Origin: RH-AL1 sp965277355
GTDB lineage: Bacteria > Pseudomonadota > Alphaproteobacteria > Rhizobiales > Beijerinckiaceae
DNA length: 64,000 bases
Assembly (NCBI GenBank): GCA_965277355.1
Contig: CBDICN010000001.1
Span: 186,001 to 250,000 of the forward strand
Direction of reading: 5' to 3'
Shown here: positions 37,297 through 45,144 of the stretch, piece after piece
How positions within the stretch are numbered: position 1 is the first letter of the stretch
Layout: every line of letters begins with the position of its first letter
Program-made: the position numbers and the translations under genes
The notes under the pieces: model-generated
Databases searched by the model: none
What the model was told of the DNA's origin: nothing
What the model saw: the letters and a program-made list of their open reading frames with translations, nothing else

Positions 37297-38532
37297 ATGT
37301 CATTTACACCGACTTCCCAGACGGCAAGATACGAGCGCAAGCGCGAGGCAATCCTCGAGGCGGCGGCATGCTTGTTCAACGCGCGCGGTCTCAACGGCAC
37401 GACGATCGCCGATGTGGCTCAGGGCGTCGGGCTGACCACGACCAGCATCACCTACTATTACCGCAAGAAGGAGGATCTGGCTGAAGCCTGCGTCATGCGG
37501 GCGATCGAAATCATGGACGAGATGGTCACGACGGCAGAGGCCGAGCCGATCCCGGCGGGTCGCGTCGTCGCTTTCCTCCGGCTCTATTTCAGCTTCCAGG
37601 CCGACGTCGCCGACGGCCGCAAGCCGGCGATCATCAACTTCTGGGATCTGCGGGCGATGACCGGCGCCGGCGCCGAGACCGCGTCCGGCGCGTTCTCGAA
37701 CCTTTTCAAGCGCTTCAGGCACTGGTTCGACGAGACGAGCGGTCTCGCTCTCCCGCGTGTCGAGCAGAATGCGCGGGCGCATCTCGTCTTCTCGGCGGTG
37801 CTGTGGGCCAAGGAGTGGCTGTCGCGCTTCGAGACCGACGATTATCCGCGCGCGGCCGAGCGGCTCGGCGACATCCTGATCAATGGTCTTGCCGGCGCCG
37901 GAGCGGATTGGGAGCGCATCGCCCACGACCCGCCGCCGCCGCCGCCGTTCACCGCTGAAATCTCGCGCGAGGCGTTCCTGCGCGCCGCGACGGAACTCGT
38001 CAACGAGCAGGGCTATCGCGGCGCCTCCGTCGACCGCATCTCGGCCAAGCTCCGAGTGACGAAGGGCTCGTTCTACCACCACAACGAGAACAAGGACGAT
38101 CTCGTCGCGCAGTGCTTCCAGCGCAGCTTCGCCTTCATCCGCGCCGCGCACAACCTGGCGACGCCGCAGGTCGGGACCGGCTGGATCAGGGTCTGCACGA
38201 TGGCCGCCTCGCTGGTGCGCCACCAACTTTCCGAGCACGGCCCGCTGCTGCGCTATTCGGCGCTGTCCGCCATGCCGGAGGCGCTGCGCCCTCGTTTGCT
38301 GGAGGACTTCGACAGGCTTTCGCAGCGCACCGCCGGGATGATCGCCGACGGCATCGCCGACGGCTCCATCCGCCCGATCGATTCGATGATCGCCGCGCAG
38401 CTCGTCACCGGCATGATCAACGCCGCCGCGGAGTTGCACCATTGGGTGCACGACGCGAAGGAGGAAACGGCGGTCGACCTGTTCGCCCGCCCGTGCCTGC
38501 TCGGGGTGTTCGTGGAGGCGACTACGACCTGA
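37297..38532 (+). CDS. tandem TetR regulator with two helix-turn-helix domains
   Basis: 411 residues, about twice the usual TetR length. The first TetR DNA-binding domain covers about residues 14-60 (EAILEAAACLFNARGLNGTT, then GLTTTSITYYYRKKEDLAEA) and is followed by its own ligand-type helical domain. A proline linker near residue 212 (PPPPPPF) leads to a second TetR DNA-binding domain at about 220-270 (AFLRAATELVNEQGYRGASV, then VTKGSFYHHNENKDDLVAQC) with another helical domain. It is divergent from the acyl-CoA degradation operon ending at 30810 and probably represses it. The 164-bp region between them contains TTTCG-N7-CGAAA at 37200-37216, a possible half of its operator. Confidence 0.88.
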   Translation: MSFTPTSQTARYERKREAILEAAACLFNARGLNGTTIADVAQGVGLTTTSITYYYRKKEDLAEACVMRAIEIMDEMVTTAEAEPIPAGRVVAFLRLYFSFQADVADGRKPAIINFWDLRAMTGAGAETASGAFSNLFKRFRHWFDETSGLALPRVEQNARAHLVFSAVLWAKEWLSRFETDDYPRAAERLGDILINGLAGAGADWERIAHDPPPPPPFTAEISREAFLRAATELVNEQGYRGASVDRISAKLRVTKGSFYHHNENKDDLVAQCFQRSFAFIRAAHNLATPQVGTGWIRVCTMAASLVRHQLSEHGPLLRYSALSAMPEALRPRLLEDFDRLSQRTAGMIADGIADGSIRPIDSMIAAQLVTGMINAAAELHHWVHDAKEETAVDLFARPCLLGVFVEATTT

Positions 38533-39092
38533 GCGCAGCGTTGGCCTTCAGGTCGACATCGCGTGTGACTGGGGCTGCGGCCGGAAGCGCAGCGCGTCGA
38601 CCAGCGCGGCCAGGGCAGCGGGCGTGTGGCGCCGGCTCGGGTAATAGAGATAGTAGCCGGGAGCCGTCCAGCTCCAGTCCGCCAGCACGCGGATCAGTCG
38701 ACCCGCCGCGACGAGATCCGCGATCTGATCCTCGAAGGCGTACGCCAGGCCCACTCCGTCGAGCGCGGCCGTGAGGACCAGGTCGCTGTCGTTGAGGACG
38801 AGCGGCCCCTCGACTCGGACCTGAAGCACACGGCCGTCCTTCTCGAACTCCCATGGGTAGACACCGCCCGACCGCGCGACGCGGTAGTTGAGGCAGCGAT
38901 GCTCCGCGAGATCCTGTGGCGTCTCGGGGCGCGGGTGGCGCGCGAAGTAGCCTGGGGACGCGACTACCGCCGAGCGGACGTCCGGGCCGACGCGGACGGC
39001 GATCATGTCCCTTGCGACCTTCTCGAGAAAGCGGATGCCGGCGTCGTAGCGCCCGGCGACGATGTCGGTGAGGCCATCGTCGATCGTAAGCT

Positions 39093-39100
39093 CGACGCGG
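39093..39100. repeat. target-site duplication, left copy
   Basis: CGACGCGG directly before the left end of the element. The same eight bases follow the right end at 41060-41067. In the LysR frame one copy restores DIRVELTID. Confidence 0.92.
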
Positions 39101-39123
39101 GGTAGTGGGTCAGTTTGAAATCT
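39101..39123. repeat. left terminal inverted repeat of the insertion sequence
   Basis: Begins GGTAGTGGGTCAGTTTGAAA. It matches the right end in inverted orientation at 21 of 23 positions, the differences being at the third and twenty-second bases. Confidence 0.92.
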
Positions 39124-39165
39124 GAGTCGGTTGACGCCGCTATTGTGTCGCCCATAGTCGTACGC

Positions 39166-39396
39166 ATGACCCGCACCCCCAAGCGCCCTCGCGACACCAA
39201 CCAGCTCGCCAAGATGGTTGTGGACATCGCTAGCGGAGACTGTCCCGTCATCGTCGACGACAAAGATCCGGCCGCAGTAGCGCGAGGAAGGCTTGGCGGC
39301 TTGAAGGGCGGCAAAGTTAGAGCCGAGCGGCTTGCGCCAGAGGATCGTCGTCTTGCGGCTCAGAAGGCTGTTCGGACTCGGTGGGACCGTTCTTAG
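39166..39396 (+). CDS. small basic accessory protein of the insertion sequence
   Basis: 76 residues, rich in Arg, Lys and Ala. It begins MTRTPKRPRDTNQLAKMVVD and has a C-terminal half reading DPAAVARGRLGGLKGGKVRA and ending RLAAQKAVRTRW. Similar small basic proteins, often labelled histone-like, recur beside rhizobial IS1-type transposases in my recollection. Nucleic-acid binding is a reasonable inference from the KGGK motif and charge, but no function is known. TTGACG and ATAGTC, 17 bp apart at 39131-39159, form a promoter that would start transcription at or next to the ATG, giving a leaderless mRNA. Its last 80 bp overlap the opposite gene. Confidence 0.75.
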   Translation: MTRTPKRPRDTNQLAKMVVDIASGDCPVIVDDKDPAAVARGRLGGLKGGKVRAERLAPEDRRLAAQKAVRTRWDRS

Positions 39397-39850
39397 CGTC
39401 GGACTTGGCCGCCGTCTTGAACGTCCGGTTCGGATACCACTCCTTCAACCCCCAGATGCCCCGATCAACACGGACGATATCCCCGACCTGATTAAAGCGG
39501 CGCGTGATAATTGACCCAATCACATTGTTGGGGTCCGCCGAACTCATCACCATGCCGCCCTTGCGAAGCTGCGACGCGATCTCGCTATTGCTCAGCGGGC
39601 GCCGCCGCATCAGAAGCAGCTTCTTCGTTGCGTCGGTAATTGACATTCCCAGAAATGCGCCGGGGCCATCCGATGTGTCCGCCACGGATGGACCATCTTG
39701 CGCGGGCGCACCCGCAGCGGCCGATACGGCGCTCTGAGAGCCTAGCGTCGCCTCAAGCGCGGCTATGGCTTGGTCGATCTTATCCCGCTTTGATCGGAGA
39801 TCGGCCAAGACGGCTTCGTAAGGGTTCGTCGCTAGAGTTTCAGAAGTCAT
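39317..39850 (-). CDS. HARE-HTH-like winged-helix accessory protein of the insertion sequence
   Basis: 177 residues. The N-terminus (NPYEAVLADLRSKRDKIDQA) forms a coiled coil. After a flexible Ala/Gly/Pro linker, residues about 70-145 form a small winged helix: ITDATKKLLLMRRRPLSNSE, then IASQLRKGGMVMSS, IGSIITRRFNQVGDIVRVDR and GIWGLKEWYPNR. This pattern (PLS-x-EI, a short helix, then RV-xx-GxWGL) matches the HARE-HTH domain, which in other proteins reads DNA modification or recruits restriction or silencing activities. The acidic C-terminus is disordered. The start at 39850 has GGAG eight bases upstream. It overlaps the convergent 76-residue gene by 80 bp. Confidence 0.7.
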   Translation of the reverse strand: MTSETLATNPYEAVLADLRSKRDKIDQAIAALEATLGSQSAVSAAAGAPAQDGPSVADTSDGPGAFLGMSITDATKKLLLMRRRPLSNSEIASQLRKGGMVMSSADPNNVIGSIITRRFNQVGDIVRVDRGIWGLKEWYPNRTFKTAAKSDAKNGPTESEQPSEPQDDDPLAQAARL

Positions 39851-39934
39851 TTCTTGCGCTCCAAACCTCATTTTGGTATAGGAACGCCATCCCGGCTGCG
39901 CGGAGCGACCGGGACGGCAAATATGGGGACATCA

Positions 39935-39961
39935 GGGGGCCTCGGCCCCCCTCTCTTTTTT
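39935..39961 (+). terminator. strong terminator upstream of the transposase promoter
   Basis: GGGGGCC-TC-GGCCCCC followed by CTCTCTTTTTT: a textbook intrinsic terminator reading plus-strand. No plus-strand gene ends nearby, so it most likely blocks transcription entering the element from outside. A second, longer hairpin lies at 40008-40045. Confidence 0.85.
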
Positions 39962-40123
39962 GACCGTCATCTTCTTCGCAACCTCCTCTAGTCTAACCCG
40001 CTATTGGACACGGGCCTCGAGGCGCACCCTCGGGGCCCGTTGTGTATCGCACCGCTTGCGAACATGGTCAACGGGGTTCCCTTAGAATCTAGCAGGGTTC
40101 ACACAAAACTCGCCGAACCCCTA

Positions 40124-40152
40124 TTTACACAACAAGCGCTCTTACGTATAAC
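40124..40152 (+). promoter_or_regulatory. transposase promoter (TTTACA-N17-TATAAC)
   Basis: TTTACA at 40124-40129 and TATAAC at 40147-40152 are separated by 17 bp, close to the sigma-70 consensus and unusual in this GC-rich window. The expected start of transcription is at about 40159-40160, which is the ATG itself, so the mRNA is probably leaderless. Confidence 0.75.
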
Positions 40153-40159
40153 AGTCATT

Positions 40160-41050
40160 ATGAACCGACTGACCAGCCAGGAACGTGCCCGCATCCTTCA
40201 CCTTCTCTGCGAAGGCCAATCGATCCGTGCGATCACTCGCCTGACCGGCGCGAGCAAGAACACCGTTACCAAACTCCTGATTGACGCTGGCAAGGCATGT
40301 GCGACCTATCATGACGAGCACGTGCGCGACCTCACGTCGAAGCGCATCCAGGTCGATGAGATTTGGAGCTTCACCTACGCCAAGCAGAAGAATGTCGCGG
40401 GTGCCAAGGCCGCGCCGGTCGCGGCTGGCGACACTTGGACCTGGACCGCGATTGACGCCGACACGAAGCTGATCGCGTCCTACCTCGTTGGCGGACGCGA
40501 CGGGGAATACGCCATGTGGTTTATGGACGATCTTCGCAGCCGTCTCGCCAACCGGGTCCAGCTCACGTCGGACGGCCACCGCGCCTATCTCGAGGCGGTC
40601 GAAGGCGCATTCGGCGCCGACGTAGACTATGCCCAGCTAGTGAAGCTCTACGGCGCCGCTCCAGAAGGTCCGACACGCCGCTACAGCCCCGCCGAATGCA
40701 CCGGAGCGAAGAAAGTGCGGGTCGAGGGCAACCCCGATCCCAAGCATGTGAGCACTTCCTACAGCGAGCGGCAGAACCTCACGATCCGCATGCACATGCG
40801 TCGGTTCACACGGCTGACGAATGCGTTCTCAAAGAAGGTCGAGAACCACGCCTATGCGGTGGCGCTGCACATGATGTACTACAATTTCGTCCGCATTCAT
40901 ACGACGCTGCGGGTGACACCGGCTATGGCGGCGGGCGTGTCGGAAAAGCTTTGGGAGATCGGCGACATTGCTGCTCTTGTAGAGGCGGCCGAAGCTAAGC
41001 CGGCCAAACGCGGCCCTTACAAAAAGACCAGGGCAGAAATTTCAAACTGA
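40160..41050 (+). CDS. IS1-family transposase
   Basis: 296 residues in one uninterrupted frame, unlike classical IS1, which needs a frameshift. The N-terminal helix-turn-helix reads SQERARILHLLCEGQSIRAI then TGASKNTVTKLLIDAG. The catalytic core has the first Asp in QVDEIWSFTY, WTWTAIDADTKLIASYLVGG, the second Asp in LTSDGHRAYLEAV, and the terminal region YSERQNLTIRMHMRRFTRLT with FSKKVENHAY, where IS1 has its third acidic residue. The ATG at 40160 lies directly at the predicted transcription start. The frame is complete and the C-terminus ends inside the right inverted repeat. Confidence 0.9.
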   Translation: MNRLTSQERARILHLLCEGQSIRAITRLTGASKNTVTKLLIDAGKACATYHDEHVRDLTSKRIQVDEIWSFTYAKQKNVAGAKAAPVAAGDTWTWTAIDADTKLIASYLVGGRDGEYAMWFMDDLRSRLANRVQLTSDGHRAYLEAVEGAFGADVDYAQLVKLYGAAPEGPTRRYSPAECTGAKKVRVEGNPDPKHVSTSYSERQNLTIRMHMRRFTRLTNAFSKKVENHAYAVALHMMYYNFVRIHTTLRVTPAMAAGVSEKLWEIGDIAALVEAAEAKPAKRGPYKKTRAEISN

Positions 41051-41059
41051 CCCACTGCC

Positions 41060-41067
41060 CGACGCGG
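41060..41067. repeat. target-site duplication, right copy
   Basis: CGACGCGG immediately after the right end of the insertion sequence, identical to 39093-39100. Confidence 0.92.
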
Positions 41068-41537
41068 ATATCGGGATAAGCCTCAAGAAACGCCGGAAGC
41101 GCCGGCCAGACGACAGTCGTCGCGGCCTGTTTGAAGGTGGTCAGCCGCACGGTGCCGGCCGGCTTGTCGCGTCGACCGCCCAGCGCGTTCAGTCCGGCCC
41201 CGATGGCGTCGAGGGCCGGGCGTAAGGTCGCCAGCAGACGCTCGCCGGCCTCGGTCGTGGCGACGCTGCGCGTGGTCCTCGCCAGCAACCGTACGCCGAG
41301 GCGCGCCTCGAGCGCCTTCATCGCGTGGCTGAGCGCGGAGGGCGACATACCGAGCTTTGAGGCGGCCTGCGTAAAGCTGGCGGTTTCGGCAACGGCCGCG
41401 AAGGCTGCCAGGTCGTTCAACTCGTCACGCTTCATTGCTGCATGCTTCTCACAGGTCCATGCGGATTGTAGCGACTAATCGGGAGAGTGCACCGGGACTA
41501 ATGACACGAGACGCAAACATCTCGAGGAGCACGACGC

Positions 41538-42278
41538 ATGAGGCATCTTGCTGGAAAGGTAGCCCTTGTCACAGGGTCATCGAAGGGCATCGGTGCCGGC
41601 ATCGCCGAGCGGCTGGCGGCAGACGGCGCGTCGGTCGTCGTCAATTACTCGCGCTCTTCGGAGGATGCCGGCAGGGTCGTCCATCGCATCGTCGCGGCGG
41701 GCGGCAAGGCGATCGCTGTCAAAGCCGACATCGCCGACCCGGCCGCGATCCAACCGCTCATCGACGCGACCATCGAGCATTTCGGCAGGCTCGATATTCT
41801 CGTCAACAACGCTGGGGTGTACAAGGTCGACACGCTCGACACGCTTACGCCGGAGAGCTTCGACGAGCATTATAATCTCAACGTTCGTGGCCTCTTGCTG
41901 ACCGCTCAAGCTGCCGCCCGCGTGCTTCCCGACGGCGGCGTCATCGTCAACATCAGCTCAGGCCTCGCGAAAAGCCCTTACCCAATGGTCCATGTCTATT
42001 GTTCCACCAAAGGCGCCGTCGACACGTTGACACGCTCGCTCGCGATGGAACTCGGCGCGCGTAAGATTCGCGTCGTCGGGATCGCGCCCGGCTTCACCGC
42101 CACCGAAGGCAACGCCGACTCCGCCAAGCAGGCGCATGACATGCTTGTCGCCAAAACGCCGCTCGGCCGAGTCGGCCTGCCCAAGGATATTGCCGCCGCT
42201 GTCGCCTACGTGGTCTCCGCCGACGCGGACTGGATCACCGGCACCACGATTGACGTCGCCGGGGGCATGGTCTTCTAA
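41538..42278 (+). CDS. SDR-family oxidoreductase
   Basis: 246 residues. It is a short-chain dehydrogenase of the classical type: cofactor motif GSSKGIGAG, NNAG in LVNNAGVYKVD, catalytic Tyr and Lys in VYCSTKGAV, and C-terminal GTTIDVAGGMVF. Like 3-ketoacyl reductases it probably reduces or oxidises a small carbonyl substrate with NADP(H), but the substrate is unknown. It is divergent from the interrupted LysR gene, 102 bp away, so it was probably LysR-controlled. Loss of that regulator may have changed its expression. It is convergent with the thiolase gene at 42295, with only 16 bp between. Confidence 0.88.
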   Translation: MRHLAGKVALVTGSSKGIGAGIAERLAADGASVVVNYSRSSEDAGRVVHRIVAAGGKAIAVKADIADPAAIQPLIDATIEHFGRLDILVNNAGVYKVDTLDTLTPESFDEHYNLNVRGLLLTAQAAARVLPDGGVIVNISSGLAKSPYPMVHVYCSTKGAVDTLTRSLAMELGARKIRVVGIAPGFTATEGNADSAKQAHDMLVAKTPLGRVGLPKDIAAAVAYVVSADADWITGTTIDVAGGMVF

Positions 42279-42294
42279 CCCCCGCCACCGAACG

Positions 42295-43497
42295 TCAAAA
42301 GATCTCGAACAACCCCGCCGCGCCCATACCGCCGCCGACGCACATCGTCACGATGCCCCATTTCGCCTTCGTGCGGCGGCCTTCCAGCAGGAGGTGGCCG
42401 GTCAGGCGGGCACCGGTCATGCCATAGGGGTGCCCGATCGCGATCGAGCTGCCGCAGGTGTTGAGCTTCTCGTCCGGGATGCCGAGCTTGTCGCGGCAGT
42501 AGATCACCTGCACGGCGAAGGCCTCGTTCAGCTCCCAAAGATCGATGTCCTCGACCTTGAGGTTGTGGGCCTTTAGGAGTTTCGGGATCGCGAACACCGG
42601 GCCGATGCCCATCTCGTCGGGGTCGCAGCCGGCCACCGCGATGCCGCGGTAGGCGCCGAGCGGTTGCAGTCCGCGGCGCTCGGCTTCCTTGGCCTCCATC
42701 AGCACCAGCGCGGCGGCCCCGTCGGAGAGTTGCGAGGCGTTGCCGGCGGTGATGAACTCGCCCTGCTTGATCTCGATGCCGTCCTTGAACACCGGCTTCA
42801 GCTTGGCCAAATCAGCCAGCGTCGTCGAGGGACGATTACCCTCGTCCTTGTCGAGGGTGATCTGCTTATCGGAGGTCACCTCGGTCGCTTTGTCGGTGAC
42901 GAGCATCGTCGCCGTGATGGGAATGATCTCGTCCTTGAAGCGCCCGTCGGCCTGCGCGCTGGCGGTGCGTTGCTGCGACTTCAGCGCGTACTCGTCTTGC
43001 GCCTCGCGGCTGATGGTGTAGCGCCGCGACACGACTTCGGCCGTCTCGAGCATCGTCATGTAGGTTTGCGGCAGGTGCTCGATGAGCCAGGGATCGCGGG
43101 CGCGGTAGGTGTTGGCGTGTTGGTTCTGCACGAGCGAGATCGATTCGCAGCCGGCGCCGACCGCGATCTGCATGTTGTCGACGATGATCTGCTTCGCCGC
43201 GATCGCCACCGCCATCAAGCCGGAGGCGCACTGGCGATCGACCGTCTGGCCGGCGACCGAGGTCGGCACGCCGGCGCGCAACAGCGCCTGGCGGGCGAAG
43301 TTCGCGCCGGTCGAGCCTTGCTGCATCGCCGTGCCCATTACAAGGTCCTCGATCTCGACGGGGTCGATCTTGGCGCGGTCGATTGCGGCGCTGATCGCGT
43401 GGGAGGCGAGCGTCTGAGCCTGCGTATTGTTGAAGGCTCCGCGATAGGCCTTGCCGATCGGCGTGCGGGCGGTAGAAACGATGACGGCTTCACGCAT
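42295..43497 (-). CDS. acetyl-CoA C-acyltransferase (thiolase)
   Basis: 400 residues, normal length. It catalyses thiolytic cleavage of 3-ketoacyl-CoA. The nucleophile is Cys90 in VDRQCASGLMAVA, with His356 in GHPYGMTGARLT and Cys386 in CVGGGMGAAG as the other catalytic residues. It is a different subfamily from the thiolase at 23139 (YGMTG in place of LGATG). It is the last gene of a short minus-strand group with a thioesterase and an acyl-CoA dehydrogenase; the gap to the thioesterase gene is 26 bp. Confidence 0.93.
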   Translation of the reverse strand: MREAVIVSTARTPIGKAYRGAFNNTQAQTLASHAISAAIDRAKIDPVEIEDLVMGTAMQQGSTGANFARQALLRAGVPTSVAGQTVDRQCASGLMAVAIAAKQIIVDNMQIAVGAGCESISLVQNQHANTYRARDPWLIEHLPQTYMTMLETAEVVSRRYTISREAQDEYALKSQQRTASAQADGRFKDEIIPITATMLVTDKATEVTSDKQITLDKDEGNRPSTTLADLAKLKPVFKDGIEIKQGEFITAGNASQLSDGAAALVLMEAKEAERRGLQPLGAYRGIAVAGCDPDEMGIGPVFAIPKLLKAHNLKVEDIDLWELNEAFAVQVIYCRDKLGIPDEKLNTCGSSIAIGHPYGMTGARLTGHLLLEGRRTKAKWGIVTMCVGGGMGAAGLFEIF

Positions 43498-43523
43498 GGT
43501 ATGCTCCCAGGTCTTTCGGATTG

Positions 43524-43973
43524 TCAGGCGTCGGCGAGGGCCGACTGTTCGATAAGAGCGGCGTCGAGCGCCGTCCGCAGATTATCGGGGATCGGCGCCG
43601 GGCGCGCGTCCACCGTCCAGACGACGACGGTCTCCGCGATTCCGATGCAGCGGTCGTTCTGGAACAGCGCCTGCGCGAAGACGTAGGAGCTGCGCCCGAC
43701 TTTCTGCACGCCGGCGGCCGCGGTGAGCGTGCCCGGATAGCGGCCTTCCGCGAGATAGCGAATCCTCACCTCGGCCAGCATCGGGCGACCGCTGTGATCG
43801 CGCGTCAACACGCCGCCGAAGGTCGCCGTGAACCGCACCCGCCCTTCCTCGTAGAGCCTGGCGAGCGCGACGTTGTTGAGGTGGCCCTGCACGTCCATGT
43901 CGCCGAACCGCGGCTCGATTTGCGTGACGAAGGGGTAGGTGTCGAGCGCGAGGCGCGCCGGCTCCGGCTTCAC
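43524..43973 (-). CDS. acyl-CoA thioesterase (4HBT hotdog family)
   Basis: 149 residues. It is a 4-hydroxybenzoyl-CoA-thioesterase-type hotdog protein: the motif RFGDMDVQGHLNNVALARLY contains the catalytic Asp and the HLNN sequence typical of the family, and the strand EVRIRYLAEGRYPG follows. It lacks a signal peptide. The start is GTG, one base after the dehydrogenase stop, so translation is coupled. It probably releases CoA from short-chain intermediates; the substrate is not known. Related proteins in beta-oxidation clusters are common. Confidence 0.85.
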   Translation of the reverse strand: MKPEPARLALDTYPFVTQIEPRFGDMDVQGHLNNVALARLYEEGRVRFTATFGGVLTRDHSGRPMLAEVRIRYLAEGRYPGTLTAAAGVQKVGRSSYVFAQALFQNDRCIGIAETVVVWTVDARPAPIPDNLRTALDAALIEQSALADA

Positions 43974-43974
43974 C

Positions 43975-45123
43975 TCAGCCGCCCCGCTTCAGCGTTTCGC
44001 GCGCGATCACGAGCTTCTGGATCTCCGACGAGCCCTCATAGATGCGGAACAGCCGGACATCGCGGTAGAACCGCTCGATCCCGTAATCGGCGATGTAGCC
44101 GGCGCCGCCGTAGATCTGCACCGTGCGGTCCGCCACCCGGCCGACCATCTCGGAGGCGAACAGCTTGGCGCTGGCGGCCTCCAGCGTCGTGTTCTCGTCG
44201 CGGTCGCGCTTGCGCGCGGACTCCAGCACCAGAGCGCGCGAGGCGAGCGCCTCCGTCTTCGAGTCGGCGATCATCGCTTGAACCAACTGGAAGGAGGACA
44301 ATGCGGCACCGAACTGCTTGCGCTCGTTGGCGTAGGCGACCCCGTCCTCGATCAGCCGCTCGGCGATGCCGGTGCAGACCGCGGCGATATGGAGGCGTCC
44401 GCGGTCGAGCACACGCATCGCGAGCTTGAACCCTTCGCCCTCGGCGCCGAGCCGGTTGGCCGCGGGCACGCGCACACCGTCGAAATTGACGTCGCAGACG
44501 TGGGCGCCCTGCTGCCCCATCTTGTGCTCGGGCTTGCCGATCGTCAGCCCTTTGCTGTCGGCCGGCACCAGGAAGGCTGAGACGCCGCGCGCGCCTTTCT
44601 CGTCCGGGTTGGTGCGTGCCATCACGGTGAAGAGCGAGGCCCTGTCCGCATTGGTGATGTAGCGTTTGCCGCCGTTCAGCAGGTAGTGGTCGCCGCCGGC
44701 ATCGGCGCGGGTGCGCACCGATGCGCTATCCGAGCCGGCCTCCGCCTCGGTGAGGCAGAACGAGGTGATGATCTCCCCGCTGGCGATGCGTGGCAGCCAT
44801 TGCGCCTTCTGCTCGAGCGTCCCGTACATCACGAGGCCCTGGCTGCCGATCCCGACGTTGGTCCCGATCACCGAACGGAAGGCGGGGCTGGTATGGCCGA
44901 GCTCGATGGCGACGAGGCATTCGTCCTCCATGGACAGGCCGAGCCCGCCGTGCTCTTCAGGGATGGAAAGGCCGAATAGTCCGAGGTCGCGCATCGCGCC
45001 GACGATGTTGTCGGGGATGGCATCCTCCTCTGCGATCCGCGCTTCGAGTGGGCGCAGCCGTTCCGTGACGAAGCGGCGCACACCGTCCAGAAGTTCGTCA
45101 CGGGTTTCGCGGTCAAGGGCCAT
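43975..45123 (-). CDS. acyl-CoA dehydrogenase, short-chain type
   Basis: 382 residues. It has all parts of a catalytic acyl-CoA dehydrogenase: SIPEEHGGLGLSMEDECLVA, the flavin motif CLTEAEAGSDSASVRT, the substrate region KRYITNADRASLF, and the C-terminal IYEGSSEIQKLVIARETLKR with the catalytic Glu. It begins the minus-strand group with the thioesterase and thiolase. Its start lies next to three 16-bp tandem repeats (45145-45190), which may bind a regulator. It is divergent from the ACAD11-like gene at 45377. Confidence 0.92.
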   Translation of the reverse strand: MALDRETRDELLDGVRRFVTERLRPLEARIAEEDAIPDNIVGAMRDLGLFGLSIPEEHGGLGLSMEDECLVAIELGHTSPAFRSVIGTNVGIGSQGLVMYGTLEQKAQWLPRIASGEIITSFCLTEAEAGSDSASVRTRADAGGDHYLLNGGKRYITNADRASLFTVMARTNPDEKGARGVSAFLVPADSKGLTIGKPEHKMGQQGAHVCDVNFDGVRVPAANRLGAEGEGFKLAMRVLDRGRLHIAAVCTGIAERLIEDGVAYANERKQFGAALSSFQLVQAMIADSKTEALASRALVLESARKRDRDENTTLEAASAKLFASEMVGRVADRTVQIYGGAGYIADYGIERFYRDVRLFRIYEGSSEIQKLVIARETLKRGG

Positions 45124-45144
45124 CGATCAGGCGTCCGTGATTGC

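Larger units (their letters stand above)
39101..41059. mobile_element. IS1-family insertion sequence with two accessory genes
   Basis: 1,959 bp bounded by near-perfect 23-bp inverted repeats. The left end is GGTAGTGGGTCAGTTTGAAA and the right end, read inward, begins GGCAGTGGGTCAGTTTGAAA; 21 of the 23 bases match. An 8-bp target duplication (CGACGCGG) flanks it. It carries a 76-residue basic protein (39166-39396), a 177-residue HARE-HTH-like protein on the opposite strand (39317-39850), a terminator (39935-39961), a strong promoter (40124-40152) and the transposase (40160-41050). IS1 itself is 768 bp, so this is a long, cargo-bearing relative. The intact ends and transposase suggest it is still mobile. 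Confidence 0.9.
38548..41435 (-). pseudogene. LysR-family regulator interrupted by an insertion sequence
   Basis: Two pieces of one LysR gene flank the element at 39101-41059. The 5' piece (41435 down to 41060) encodes the winged helix (RDELNDLAAFAAVAETASFT, LGMSPSALSHAMKALEARLG) and the start of the sensor domain up to YPDIRV. The 3' piece (39100 down to 38548) resumes with ELTIDDGLTDIVAGRYDAGI and runs to the natural end. Removing the element and one copy of the 8-bp duplication restores a continuous frame of normal length. No other lesion is visible, so the insertion looks recent. As it stands, the 5' piece would end 20 residues inside the element as a 146-residue DNA-binding stub. It was presumably the regulator of the divergent SDR gene at 41538. 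Confidence 0.9.

Noticed and set aside
39093..41067. Classifying the element as IS1595
   Set aside because: An 8-bp duplication would fit, but the SDGHRAYL and NLTIRMHMRRFTRLT motifs and FSKKVE region resemble IS1 transposases.
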